Below are positions 23,912 through 33,036 of a stretch of 64,000 bases of DNA, piece by piece (within the stretch, counting starts at the first letter, position 1; each line of letters opens with the position of its first letter). This DNA comes from Oscillospiraceae bacterium (GTDB lineage Bacteria; Bacillota; Clostridia; Oscillospirales; Ruminococcaceae), in the NCBI GenBank assembly GCA_020024615.1, contig JAHHTP010000002.1:1-64000 (forward strand), written 5' to 3'. Position numbers and translations under genes: made by a program. The notes beneath the pieces were generated by a model, which worked only from the letters and a program-made list of their open reading frames with translations, did no database searches and was not told the DNA's origin.

Positions 23912-25126
23912 TTAGGCTTCTACCGGAAAGAATGCTTCATGAATTACATTGCATGCTTGTTTTGCTTTATCTTTATCAATCAGAACGGAAATTTTAATTT
24001 CAGAAGTGGAAATCATCTTAATATTGATATTTGCCTCGGATAAAGCACCGAACATCTTCGCCGCAACACCTGGATTGGACTGCATGCCAGCACCAACAAT
24101 AGAGACTTTTGCTACATCGGTGTTGAATGTAACATCGCTGATCCGTAGCACTTCTTTATTTTCCTGTATAACCGTCATTGCATTCAACATGCAGCTCTCT
24201 GGAACGGTAAAGGTGATATCTTTAGTTCCATCACGGCCAATTGACTGCAAAATAATATCGACATCAATCTTTTTGGATGCCAAGAGAGAAAATAAATTAT
24301 ATGCTATACCCGGCTCATCTGGAACACCCATTACCGAAATACGAGCAACATTATCGTCCTTAGCCACACCTTTAATTAACATTTTTTCCATTGTCGCTAC
24401 CTCCTTAACCTTTGTACCAGGTTTATCTTCCAAGCTTGAAAGTACTTCCATATTTACATGATATTTCTTCGCCATCTCAACCGAACGGTTATGCAATACA
24501 TTTGCACCCAGCGATGCCAGTTCAAGCATCTCATCATAAGTAATTTCATTTAGTTTGATTGCACCTTTTACATAGCGCGGATCAGCAGTATAAACACCGT
24601 CAACATCAGTATAAATCTGGCAGCAATCAGCATGGAGTGTAGCAGCCAGAGCAACCGCACTTGTATCCGAACCACCGCGTCCAAGCGTAGTGATATCATC
24701 CAGTCTGTTCACACCCTGGAAGCCAGCTACAATGATAATTTTATTTTTATCCAGTTCTGCATTTAAACGATCTGCATCAATATGACGAATTCTAGCATTG
24801 CCATAGTTGGTATGGCAAACAAAACCAGCCTGCCAACCAGTTAAGGAAATAACCGGATAACCCAGTGCCTCAATTGCCATTGCCAGCAGAGAAATAGAAA
24901 TTTGCTCACCAGTGGAAAGCAGCATATCCATCTCTCGTTTGGATGCTTTTGGATTGATTTCATTTGCCTTTTCAATCAGATCATCGGTTGTATCACCCTG
25001 CGCGGACACAACAACCACAACCTGGTTGCCTTTGTTGTAGGTGTCGGTTACAATTCTTGCAACATTGCGGACATGCTCTGCATCTTTTACCGACGAGCCT
25101 CCGAATTTCTGTACAATCAGTGCCAC
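23912..25126 (-). CDS. lysC: Aspartate kinase
   Basis: 404 aa, the monofunctional Gram-positive type. It phosphorylates aspartate, the first step to Lys, Met, Thr and diaminopimelate. N-terminal VQKFGGSSVKD (ATP/substrate loop), LLSTGEQIS near 70, LGRGGSDTSAVALAA near 148-162 and YTDVDGVYTADPRYV near 172-186; the C-terminal two ACT domains (about 265-400) bind feedback amino acids. Start codon is GTG at 25126 after AGGAGGAG. Last gene of the ACT-hom-thrB-lysC run. No lysine riboswitch fits in the 76-bp gap upstream. Confidence 0.96.
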   Translation of the reverse strand: MALIVQKFGGSSVKDAEHVRNVARIVTDTYNKGNQVVVVVSAQGDTTDDLIEKANEINPKASKREMDMLLSTGEQISISLLAMAIEALGYPVISLTGWQAGFVCHTNYGNARIRHIDADRLNAELDKNKIIIVAGFQGVNRLDDITTLGRGGSDTSAVALAATLHADCCQIYTDVDGVYTADPRYVKGAIKLNEITYDEMLELASLGANVLHNRSVEMAKKYHVNMEVLSSLEDKPGTKVKEVATMEKMLIKGVAKDDNVARISVMGVPDEPGIAYNLFSLLASKKIDVDIILQSIGRDGTKDITFTVPESCMLNAMTVIQENKEVLRISDVTFNTDVAKVSIVGAGMQSNPGVAAKMFGALSEANINIKMISTSEIKISVLIDKDKAKQACNVIHEAFFPVEA

Positions 25127-25202
25127 GTTATTCTCCTCCTAAACTCTATCAATATCTGTGAATATACGGAATATACAAAAATAAGACATCATTGTCCTGT
25201 TA

Positions 25203-26093
25203 TTAGAATACCACTTTTGTGCCTTGGTTGTCAATAGAAAGTTCTTTGATTTGCCAGCCATTTAAGCCCATATTATCCAAATATTCTCGCATTGTGGAGG
25301 CAAAGCACGTATCATGCCCATTGACAATTGCCATCAGTGTGGAACCTGCACCACTTAAATATACTGCATAAGCACCCAGATCATACGCTTTTTCAAACAC
25401 ATCATCTGCATGGGGGATCAGCTTAAGCCGATACGGCTGATGCAATTTATCCTGTACAGCTTCCCGGATATTCTCATACTTACCTTGTAAAAGAGAGGCG
25501 GAAAAAAGCGCAGCACGAGAAAGATTAAAGCGCGCATCCATATGCGAAATGGTTTCTGGAAGACATTCGCGTGCATCAGAAGTTTTCATCTCAAAATCAG
25601 GAATTAACGCCATAAATTTCAGCTGACGGAAAATCTCCTGTTTTACCCAGTACACATGATTTCCTTCAAACACTGCTGTCACAATGCCGCCAAGCAACGC
25701 TGGGGCAACATTGTCCGGATGGCCCTCAATCTTTGACGCGATATCAACCAGCTCATCGGTATTAAACGGTGTCCCCAACAATAAGTTTGCTCCGTATACA
25801 CCTGCTATGATACAGGCCGAAGACGAACCCAATCCCCTTGTCATCGGAATGTTGTTTTTTTGATGAATCTTCAAACCTGACAGCGGTTTGCCGCACATAT
25901 CATAAAGAGTCTTGGCGGAGGTGTAAATCAGGTTGCTTGCATCCGTCGGAACTGTCGTTCCATCAAGCGACAGAATATCAATCTTATCACTTTCTTCTAT
26001 ACCAACATAGTTGTATAAATTAACGGCCAATCCAAGGCTATCAAAGCCCGCACCTAAGTTTGCACTGGTCGCAGGAATCTGAATGTTAATCAT
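25203..26093 (-). CDS. thrB: Homoserine kinase
   Basis: 296 aa, GHMP kinase. N-terminal PATSANLGAGFDSLGLAV (motif 1), the ATP loop PMTRGLGSSSACIIAGV near 87-103 and the C-terminal YLSGAGSTLMAIV (motif 3) near 250. It phosphorylates homoserine for threonine synthesis. GGGAG lies upstream of ATG 26093, 36 bp after hom. No thrC is visible in the window. Confidence 0.96.
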   Translation of the reverse strand: MINIQIPATSANLGAGFDSLGLAVNLYNYVGIEESDKIDILSLDGTTVPTDASNLIYTSAKTLYDMCGKPLSGLKIHQKNNIPMTRGLGSSSACIIAGVYGANLLLGTPFNTDELVDIASKIEGHPDNVAPALLGGIVTAVFEGNHVYWVKQEIFRQLKFMALIPDFEMKTSDARECLPETISHMDARFNLSRAALFSASLLQGKYENIREAVQDKLHQPYRLKLIPHADDVFEKAYDLGAYAVYLSGAGSTLMAIVNGHDTCFASTMREYLDNMGLNGWQIKELSIDNQGTKVVF

Positions 26094-26129
26094 GGTGTTC
26101 TCCCTCTTTGCTTTTTATTCCGGAATCTC

Positions 26130-27374
26130 TTAATACTCCAGCACTCTTATTTTATTCAACAATGTGCCTGCCGGTTCGACAGAAGCCACAAAATTCGCTG
26201 CATCTTTTCCGGCAATCAACGGTGTAATAAAAGCCACTTCGTTTTTCGGCTGATTTTCACGAGAAAGCACTTTCACATTGCCAAGCAATTCTTTTGTTTT
26301 TTCCATCAGCTTGTCCGTATTTGCTGCATCAAACAGCATGTAATATTCATGTTTTGCTTCATCAGCTGCCAGCAACTCGTTGTGATCACTATCCTCCCAA
26401 TATAAGAAGCTACAGTTATCCTCCATTGCAGCAGCATCAATCATATCAGAAACAACAGCGGAAGCAGTAGGAAGTTTTCCTGCACCCTTACCATAAAACA
26501 GCACATCTCCAGTTGCATTGCCACGAACCAGAATTGCGTTGAACACATCATTTACATGTGCCAGCTGACTGTCGTCACTGATAAATGCCGGGCATACCAT
26601 ACATTCCGATTTACCGTTTTCAGCTCTTTTATAATATCCAATCAATTTAATGACGCCGCCCCAGTTTTCCGCGTATGCAACATCAGTCAAGGTCAGATTG
26701 GTGATACCTTCGTTGGAAATGTATTCCGGATAAACATGTTTGCCGGAAGCAATAGATGCCATGATGCAGATCTTTCTGGCTGCATCTTCTCCCTCCACAT
26801 CCGCTCTCGGATCGCGTTCTGCATATCCAAGCTTCTGTGCCATTGCCAGTGCATCTGCAAACGAAGTATTTTCCTTAATCATCTGTGTCAAAATAAAGTT
26901 GGTGGTACCGTTTAAAATACCAGCAATCTCGGTAATCTCATTGGCCGCCAAACAGTCATACATCGGATGGATAACCGGAATACCGCCACCTACACTCGCT
27001 TCAAAGAAATAGTTGACATGATGTTCTCGTGCCGTCTTTAATAATTCTGCACCTTTTGCAGCAACCAGTGCCTTATTAGAGGAAACAACGCTTTTTCCGC
27101 TTTCCAATAATGCTTTGGTAAATTCAAAAGCCGGATGAATGCCGCCCATAACTTCGGCAACCACTTTAATCTCATTGTCCTGTAAAATATCATTAAAGTC
27201 TTTGGTAAATCTATCCTTGTAAGCAAGATTGTCAAAATCTCTTAGATCGAGAATTTTTTTAACATCCAGTTCTTTTCCCAATTTCTTTGCAATATTGCTG
27301 GCATTGTTTAAGATCACTTCCACAACGCCTGAGCCAACAACACCATGTCCCATTACAGCAGCCTGTATCTTCAT
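26130..27374 (-). CDS. hom: Homoserine dehydrogenase
   Basis: 414 aa: N-terminal Rossmann domain (VMGHGVVGSGVVEVIL, residues 8-23), catalytic domain with VGGGIPVIHPM near 150 and AERDPRADVEGEDAARKI near 205-222, and a C-terminal ACT domain (about 335-414) for threonine feedback. It reduces aspartate semialdehyde to homoserine. ATG 27374 is preferred over 27389 because GGAGGG lies between them. Confidence 0.96.
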   Translation of the reverse strand: MKIQAAVMGHGVVGSGVVEVILNNASNIAKKLGKELDVKKILDLRDFDNLAYKDRFTKDFNDILQDNEIKVVAEVMGGIHPAFEFTKALLESGKSVVSSNKALVAAKGAELLKTAREHHVNYFFEASVGGGIPVIHPMYDCLAANEITEIAGILNGTTNFILTQMIKENTSFADALAMAQKLGYAERDPRADVEGEDAARKICIMASIASGKHVYPEYISNEGITNLTLTDVAYAENWGGVIKLIGYYKRAENGKSECMVCPAFISDDSQLAHVNDVFNAILVRGNATGDVLFYGKGAGKLPTASAVVSDMIDAAAMEDNCSFLYWEDSDHNELLAADEAKHEYYMLFDAANTDKLMEKTKELLGNVKVLSRENQPKNEVAFITPLIAGKDAANFVASVEPAGTLLNKIRVLEY

Positions 27375-27405
27375 CTTTATTCCCTCCATGAAAATTCTTT
27401 GATAA

Positions 27406-27837
27406 TTATAATCTTCGAACTGTCAATACACCGCGCAGCTGGCGCAGATGTTCCATCAATGCCTCATAACTTCCTGCCTTTTCCATACGCACCGTAATGG
27501 TGACACTGGCAACCGTTTCAGACGGAACATTCTGATTTAAAGTTATGATATTTGCTTTGAATTCATAAAGCACGTACAATACCGAAGATAAGATTCCCGG
27601 CTCATCCGAGAGTTTTAAATATATCGTAATGTCTTTCTGTGTTTGAATATCTTCGTAATATGTAATGCTATCTTTATATTTATAAAATGCACTTCGCGAC
27701 ACATCCGCCATTTTGCATGCTTCGGTTAAATTCTGCGCTTCATCCTTCAATAAATACTGCTTGGCGAGCAATACCTTTTGAAAAATGGTCGGCAGAACAT
27801 TCTCATCGACCAATACAAAACGCTGTTCTTCTTTCAT
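27406..27837 (-). CDS. ACT domain protein, UPF0735 (PheB-like)
   Basis: 143 aa. N-terminal helix-turn-helix-like stretch TEACKMADVSRSAFYKYKD near 38-56, then one ACT domain (about 69-143, KDITIYLKLSDEPGILSSVLYVLYEF). In Bacillus the homologue is PheB, next to pheA. Placing it first in the hom-thrB-lysC run suggests an amino-acid-sensing regulatory role, inferred from ACT and HTH-like regions. Upstream the minus strand has TTGTAT-18-TATCAT as a possible promoter. Confidence 0.88.
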   Translation of the reverse strand: MKEEQRFVLVDENVLPTIFQKVLLAKQYLLKDEAQNLTEACKMADVSRSAFYKYKDSITYYEDIQTQKDITIYLKLSDEPGILSSVLYVLYEFKANIITLNQNVPSETVASVTITVRMEKAGSYEALMEHLRQLRGVLTVRRL

Positions 27838-27964
27838 TAGTACGCCTCCTGTGAACAGTTGTGTTTATATGATATACGCTATGATACCATTTTTTCAGAA
27901 AAAATACAACCATTCAAAACAGGATAATATCTTTCAATTTCCATGTTTTTATAGAGTTATTCCA

Positions 27965-29320
27965 TTATATGACATTTATTCTCTTATTTTTTATTGTTTT
28001 CTTTTGTAATCTTTTGTTTTCTGATATATTTATACATTTTGCACATAAAATCAAGCATATTGCTCCGGTATTCAATAATACAAGTGCGGTATTTACCATA
28101 TCCGAAAACATCAAAATGCTCTCAGAAGACGAAAAAAAGCCTGCAAATCCCATCATGACAAAAACTATTATATAGATTGTTTGAATGGTTTTCCCTTTCC
28201 CAAATAAAAAATAAATCGATCTGCTTCCATAAAATCCCCATCCGAGTGCCGCCGCAAAAGCAAAGCAAAAAAGTGCCACTATTAAAAATATATTTCCAGA
28301 AACACCGAAAGCGGCTTCCCATACAGCCGCCGTCATACCATAACATCCATTCCCAGACGCTGTGACATCACTTACAAGCAAACTCAATGCGGTCACACTG
28401 CACATGATTATTGTGTCAAAGAATACCTCAAAAATCCCCCACAAACCTGCTGTGTGCGGTTCTTCATCTGCGGCAGCATGCACAATTGGGGCAGATCCCA
28501 AACCGCTCTCATTGGTAAACAAACCTCTGGTAAATCCACTTTTAACCGCCAAAATCCAGATACTACCGCAAAAACCTCCAGCCATCTGCCGCATACCAAA
28601 TGCACCCATAATTATAGATGCTACCGCTTGCGGCAGCCTGTTAATCCGCAAGACGATCAATGTCAGACACCCAATCAGATAACCCAATGCCATAATCGGT
28701 GTCAAAACGCCTGCAATCTTTGTAATGCGCTTTCCTCCACCACACATCGCAATAAATAATAGCAAACAAAACAATCCTGCCACTATAAACATCAATCCAT
28801 ATAATGTTCTTCCAGAAACAGGAAGCTGTTTTATCACAATTCCCACAGCGTTGGTCTGTGCAGCATCTCCAATAAAAAAGCTTGCACCGATGCACAGAAT
28901 CGCAAATATTTTCCCTGCCCATTTCGCATGCAGCAGATCCGTTATATAATACATCGGACCGCCATGATTCCCTTTCCTTGTTTTACAAGCAAGAAAAATT
29001 TCGGTGTATTTAACAGCCATTTCCAAAACCGCTGCCACACACATCCAGAATATCGCCCCTGATCCGCCAATTTCAATCGCTGCTGCTACGCCAATAATAT
29101 TTCCTGTACCAATTGTTCCAGCAAGTGCTGTCATCGCAGCAGAAAAAGAATTCATTTTACCATCTTTTTTCTGTTTCTGAAACGGCAGACGCATACTCTT
29201 TGCAAAACACCGAAACTGCACCCAATGTGTCTTAATTCCGCATAATATCCCTGTTACAGTTAATAATCCAGCTGACATCGGTTCCAGCAACATATAAAAT
29301 AAACTGCTCAAAACTTCCAT
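27965..29320 (-). CDS. Sodium:alanine/glycine symporter (AGCS family)
   Basis: 451 aa, about 11 TM helices. Diagnostic strings: SAAMTALAGTIGTGNIIGVA near residues 56-75 (substrate and Na+ site), GGPMYYITDLL near 117-127, FTNESGLGSAPIVHAAA near 268-284 and GWGFYGSRSIYFLFG near 375-389. It co-transports alanine, glycine or similar amino acids with sodium. ATG 29320 follows AGGAGGTG; a longer frame upstream crosses a terminator and is rejected. Confidence 0.93.
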   Translation of the reverse strand: MEVLSSLFYMLLEPMSAGLLTVTGILCGIKTHWVQFRCFAKSMRLPFQKQKKDGKMNSFSAAMTALAGTIGTGNIIGVAAAIEIGGSGAIFWMCVAAVLEMAVKYTEIFLACKTRKGNHGGPMYYITDLLHAKWAGKIFAILCIGASFFIGDAAQTNAVGIVIKQLPVSGRTLYGLMFIVAGLFCLLLFIAMCGGGKRITKIAGVLTPIMALGYLIGCLTLIVLRINRLPQAVASIIMGAFGMRQMAGGFCGSIWILAVKSGFTRGLFTNESGLGSAPIVHAAADEEPHTAGLWGIFEVFFDTIIMCSVTALSLLVSDVTASGNGCYGMTAAVWEAAFGVSGNIFLIVALFCFAFAAALGWGFYGSRSIYFLFGKGKTIQTIYIIVFVMMGFAGFFSSSESILMFSDMVNTALVLLNTGAICLILCAKCINISENKRLQKKTIKNKRINVI

Positions 29321-29369
29321 TGCACACCTCCTGTTAAAACAGTGTATGCAAAATATGCTTATCCCAAAA

Positions 29370-29398
29370 CAAAAAGCGGACATAAATCTCTGCCCGCT
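29370..29398 (-). terminator. Terminator of the yesL-like operon
   Basis: Minus-strand stem AGCGGGCA / TGTCCGCT followed by five T, just after the stop codon of the YesL-like gene. Confidence 0.9.
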
Positions 29399-29406
29399 TA
29401 TCATCA

Positions 29407-30312
29407 TTATTTGATTGTTTTTGTTTTCTTGGAAGGCTGTGCCACCGGTATGTTACTTACTTTTTCAAGTTCCGGTGCATCCGTAAAGAGCGATTCCTGC
29501 TTCGCTTCGGTCGCCACATCAATTACATTTCCATCTTCATCCTCATAAACATACTCATACTCGTATTCATCTTCATCGTCTGATTGCACTGCATACGGGT
29601 CTTCTTCTCCGGACTGCTCATAGTAAGGTTTGATAATATGCATATACACATACGGAAAGTATAAATAAGATATCATAAAACCTAAAGTAGACATCGGGAA
29701 AAATAACAACACCGGTGCACAAAGTGGGAAGGTGATAAAAAACAGTAGTCCAAACACGATTAAAAATGCTGCAACAATTAAATTTGCCTTGAAACTCATA
29801 ACTGACAGAATCAAGCTGTTTTTCAACATAGCAAATCCGTTTATCGCTACCTTTGCACTCAGCAACCAGCTGAAGAAAAAAGCAAACAGAAAAATAATTG
29901 AGAAAATAATCGAAGCGAATGCTCCGAGATAGATGATAAAGTTGCCTGAGCTAAAGTTGGCTGGGAAGAACCACAAGGAGTACAGCAGGCCAACTCCAAT
30001 AAATACTTCTAAAAGGCCCCATAAAAACGAACTTTTAAAGTTCTTTCCAAAATTGGACCAGAAATCATGCCAGATAAACACCGGCTTTCTCTCCACCATA
30101 TCACTTGTCAGCTTTAATAATGCCGTGGTCGCTGGTCCAAATGTAATTACCGGAATACAGGCAATCATATAAAGCATATTTAACAATATAAGCCGAAAGA
30201 AATTTCTAAAATACAACTCAAAAAATAGAAAAAAACGATTTTTGAGCGGTTCATTTTTGCTGACACCCTTACCTGGCTTTTGAAAATTGCAAAATCCAAA
30301 AAAACTTGCCAC
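29407..30312 (-). CDS. YesL-like (DUF624) membrane protein with acidic tail
   Basis: 301 aa, probably starting at GTG 30312 (GAGGAT upstream). Five to six TM helices between residues about 35 and 220 with the DUF624 features FFRLILLNMLYMIACIPVITFGPATTALLKL. Function of YesL proteins is unknown; many lie beside carbohydrate transporters, not so here. Unusually, a cytoplasmic tail of about 70 residues contains the run DEDEYEYEYVYEDEDGN, strongly acidic and tyrosine-rich. It follows the next gene by 20 bp and probably shares its promoter. Confidence 0.85.
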   Translation of the reverse strand: MASFFGFCNFQKPGKGVSKNEPLKNRFFLFFELYFRNFFRLILLNMLYMIACIPVITFGPATTALLKLTSDMVERKPVFIWHDFWSNFGKNFKSSFLWGLLEVFIGVGLLYSLWFFPANFSSGNFIIYLGAFASIIFSIIFLFAFFFSWLLSAKVAINGFAMLKNSLILSVMSFKANLIVAAFLIVFGLLFFITFPLCAPVLLFFPMSTLGFMISYLYFPYVYMHIIKPYYEQSGEEDPYAVQSDDEDEYEYEYVYEDEDGNVIDVATEAKQESLFTDAPELEKVSNIPVAQPSKKTKTIK

Positions 30313-30332
30313 TTTAACATCCTCACTTTTCT

Positions 30333-30914
30333 TCAGGCAGAAAACAGCATTGCACCATACCACCTGTAACATACTGCCGCCGCTACACAGAGTAATAACA
30401 GCAGGAATAAATATCCTAAATTTTTCGCAGCACAACTGACTAGCTTCTCACGCAAATGTTCGGTTTCTCGCAGCTTCAGACAATTTTGCACACCTGCGAT
30501 TCCTGCCGGAAGCAACAGCAAAAAATAGCATACAGCAAACGGTACATACCACACAGCAGCAAACAGATACTGCTGCTCTAAAAGCAGCCACATTCCATAA
30601 CAGCCGCATCCTATTCCCGAAAATCCAAATAAAATATACACCAATGGCTGTCCGATCATCCAAAGTCCGGATATGTAGATTGCAATCATTAAAATCAATC
30701 CTGGCAGAAATAGTCTGCACCCGAACTTTACCAAATTCGATACAGTGCATTCCATTGCCTTTAGTTGTTCCCAAACATCGCCGATTAGAGATGCTGCCTT
30801 TCCAGCTGCATCAGAAAGCTGCATTTTTATCATCATGCAGCCACAAATCACTCCGATTAAATAAATCAAACCAAGCCAGAAACCCAATGATCGATTGCTT
30901 TTACTTTGCTCCAT
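30333..30914 (-). CDS. Multi-pass membrane protein, possibly SpoIIM-like
   Basis: 193 aa with about five TM helices: residues 12-30, 66-87, 92-113, 117-140 and 167-188. The first helix (LGLIYLIGVICGCMM) and the G-rich central helices ending in GIGCGCYG, followed by a QNCLKL segment, resemble the layout of the SpoIIM/DUF95 family that takes part in engulfment in spore formers. The match is by layout only and is weak. Its gene precedes the YesL-like gene and may be in one transcription unit with it. Confidence 0.5.
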   Translation of the reverse strand: MEQSKSNRSLGFWLGLIYLIGVICGCMMIKMQLSDAAGKAASLIGDVWEQLKAMECTVSNLVKFGCRLFLPGLILMIAIYISGLWMIGQPLVYILFGFSGIGCGCYGMWLLLEQQYLFAAVWYVPFAVCYFLLLLPAGIAGVQNCLKLRETEHLREKLVSCAAKNLGYLFLLLLLCVAAAVCYRWYGAMLFSA

Positions 30915-30938
30915 ATTCTTTCCACCGCCTTTTGCTTT

Positions 30939-30978
30939 TGTACATAAAGTATACAGTACATTTCAGTACACAGTGCAT
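30939..30978. repeat. Short GTAC-rich repeat upstream of a membrane-protein gene
   Basis: CAGTACA occurs at 30954-30960 and 30964-30970 with a third imperfect CAGTGCA at 30972-30978, and TGTACA/GTATAC palindromes nearby (30939-30952). The spot is 25-65 bp before the start codon at 30914 and could be an operator. Confidence 0.3.
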
Positions 30979-31034
30979 TATATGGAGCAGCTGCTTCTTT
31001 TATAACCAGACAGCTTCTTAAAAATGTAAAGGAA

Positions 31035-31067
31035 GGGACAACTGCCTGCATCAGGCTGGTTGCCCCC
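31035..31067 (-). terminator. Terminator downstream of the TIGR04086 gene
   Basis: Minus-strand stem GGGCAAC..GCCTG / CAGGC..TTGTCCC, then TTCCTTT. The T-tract is moderate but the stem is strong. Confidence 0.65.
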
Positions 31068-31092
31068 ATAAACTCCTATGTTCAATACGCAA

Positions 31093-31551
31093 TCATCCGT
31101 AACTGTACCGGCGATTCTGCTTTTTCATTGCCAAAACAACCCCAAGTAGGCTGCCAACTATACAGCAGACAAAACTTCCAGCTGCTTTGATAGCAATCCA
31201 TAACGAATCGGTCAGCAATCCATCCTGCACAAACGCCAGATGACCAACAACCAGCAGTACAATCCAGATAAGTCCGCTAATCAAACCGATCAGCAAACCC
31301 TTTTCCTGCATCATTCTGCCAGATAATAAACCGTTGATCAACCCGCCAAGCAAAACTAGACCGACACAAATTCCATTCAAGGCAGTTGCCGGAATATGGA
31401 ACTTCGCAATCAGCCACGCGGCAAGCAGCAGCAAAATAACCACTGCCAAAATTCCACAGAAAAATCCTACTCCCACGCTACGCCAAAAACGCAATGCCAG
31501 TGGATGAGAACCTTTTGGTGAAACAGTCGGATGATTATGTTTATTCGCCAT
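31093..31551 (-). CDS. TIGR04086 family membrane protein
   Basis: 152 aa, four TM helices after a polar N-terminus (MANKHNHPTVSPKGSHP). The compact four-helix form with GGLINGLLSGRMM in the second pair fits the TIGR04086 (YrzE-like) family, often next to yajC in Clostridia as here. Function unknown. ATG 31551 follows GAGGAATG. It is 72 bp after yajC and ends with a terminator. Confidence 0.8.
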   Translation of the reverse strand: MANKHNHPTVSPKGSHPLALRFWRSVGVGFFCGILAVVILLLLAAWLIAKFHIPATALNGICVGLVLLGGLINGLLSGRMMQEKGLLIGLISGLIWIVLLVVGHLAFVQDGLLTDSLWIAIKAAGSFVCCIVGSLLGVVLAMKKQNRRYSYG

Positions 31552-31623
31552 ACCACATTCCTCGATTCCTATATTGTTATCTTCAGAATATGCAGCAACA
31601 GGCAAAATCATTCCGTCAGAACA

Positions 31624-31989
31624 TTATTGAACAGAACCTTTTTTCTTATTTGCAGACTCAACCTTCTGCTCTTCGTGTACAGTTTCGTTTGACTGAATAG
31701 CCCAACGTTTTACACGGATTTTGTTGCGGTTGTCACCGGATTCCAGCAGAACAGTATCCTCTTTGATGTTAACAACAATACCCTCAATGCCACCGATGGT
31801 TACAACGATATCGCCAACCTGGATATTGTTACGCATAGACTGGGTTTCTTTCTCTTTTTTACGCTGCGGACGAATGATTAAGAAGTACATAACCACCAGC
31901 AGCAGTACAAAAGGCAGAAGTGTTGCAAGCATAGACATCGTACCGCCTGCTTGCGGAGCAGCAGCTGTTAAAATAGTGCTAATATTCAT
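31624..31989 (-). CDS. yajC: Preprotein translocase subunit YajC
   Basis: 121 aa. Single N-terminal TM helix (about residues 20-40, LLPFVLLLVVMYFLIIRPQRKKEKE) followed by a small soluble domain with VGDIVVTIGGIEGIVV. YajC associates with SecDF and the Sec channel. ATG 31989 is preferred to 31998, since GGAGG abuts the latter. The C-terminus is rich in Lys and Ser. It has its own promoter and is not next to secDF. Confidence 0.94.
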   Translation of the reverse strand: MNISTILTAAAPQAGGTMSMLATLLPFVLLLVVMYFLIIRPQRKKEKETQSMRNNIQVGDIVVTIGGIEGIVVNIKEDTVLLESGDNRNKIRVKRWAIQSNETVHEEQKVESANKKKGSVQ

Positions 31990-32022
31990 TGATAGCATCC
32001 TCCATAAAAAATCGATATTTCT

Positions 32023-32051
32023 ATTATAACAAATTTAACTGGAAATTACAA
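32023..32051 (-). promoter_or_regulatory. Promoter of yajC
   Basis: Minus strand TTGTAA (32046-32051), 17 nt, TATAAT (32023-32028), inside the gap after the transketolase genes. Confidence 0.7.
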
Positions 32052-32071
32052 TAGGAAAACCTGTAAATATT

Positions 32072-33007
32072 TTATAACAATGCTTCTTTTACCTTAGCAA
32101 CAATATTTTCTGCGGTTAAACCATATTTCTCAAGCAGTTCAACAGCCGGACCAGACTGGCCGAATACATCATTGACACCAAGTCTTACCACTTTGGTCGG
32201 ATGTTTTTCGGATAACAGCTCTGCAACGGCACCACCCAGACCACCGATAACATTATGTTCTTCAGCGGTTACAATCGCTTTTGTTTCCTTTGCAGCCTTT
32301 AAGATAATCTCTTCATCCAGCGGTTTAATGGTATGAATATTGATGACACGGACAGAAATGCCATCCGCTTCCAGTACTTTTGCAGCTTCCAGTGCTTTAC
32401 CAACCATTAAGCCAGTAGCAATTACAGTAACATCGTTACCTTCTTTTAAGGTAACACCCTTACCCAGCTCAAATTTATAGGATGCCTCATCGTTAATGAC
32501 ATCAACAGCCAGTCTGCCCAGACGAACATAAGCTGGACCATCATAATCAGCCAATGCAAAAATAGCAGCTTTTGCTTCAACATCGTCAGCCGGATTGACA
32601 ATGGTCATGCCCGGAATGGTACGCATTAAGGCAATATCCTCACAGCACTGATGGGAAGCACCATCTTCACCAACCGAAATACCTGCATGTGTAGCACAGA
32701 TTTTTACTGGAATGTGCGGATAACCGATCGAGTTACGGATAATTTCAAATCCTCTGCCTGCCGCAAACATAGCGAAAGAGCTTGCGAATACTTTTTTGCC
32801 GCTTGCTGCAAGTCCTGCTGCAACACCCAGCATATTACACTCTGCAATACCACAGTCAATAAAACGCTCTGGGCACGCTTTTTTAAACATACCAGTCTTG
32901 GTTGCTGCTGCAAGGTCAGCATCCAAAACAACGACATCCGGATCTTTTGCACCAAGCATTTCCAGTGCCTTACCGTAACTATCTCTGGTTGCAATCTTAT
33001 TAGACAT
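32072..33007 (-). CDS. Transketolase, C-terminal subunit
   Basis: 311 aa, the pyrimidine-binding plus C-terminal half of transketolase. Strings: MSNKIATRDSYGKAL, DCGIAECNMLGVAAGLAASGK near 55-75 (with the catalytic Glu), HAGISVGEDGASHQ near 114-127, YVRLGR near 170. Transfers two-carbon ketol units in the non-oxidative pentose phosphate path. Split transketolases are common in Clostridia. The N-terminal half lies 29 bp upstream; both must assemble. Confidence 0.94.
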   Translation of the reverse strand: MSNKIATRDSYGKALEMLGAKDPDVVVLDADLAAATKTGMFKKACPERFIDCGIAECNMLGVAAGLAASGKKVFASSFAMFAAGRGFEIIRNSIGYPHIPVKICATHAGISVGEDGASHQCCEDIALMRTIPGMTIVNPADDVEAKAAIFALADYDGPAYVRLGRLAVDVINDEASYKFELGKGVTLKEGNDVTVIATGLMVGKALEAAKVLEADGISVRVINIHTIKPLDEEIILKAAKETKAIVTAEEHNVIGGLGGAVAELLSEKHPTKVVRLGVNDVFGQSGPAVELLEKYGLTAENIVAKVKEALL

Positions 33008-33036
33008 ATATTTTACCTCTCCTATCTTTCCAACAA

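Noticed and set aside
25127-25202. Possible lysine riboswitch before lysC
   Set aside because: The 76-bp gap is too short for the lysine riboswitch and shows no matching core.
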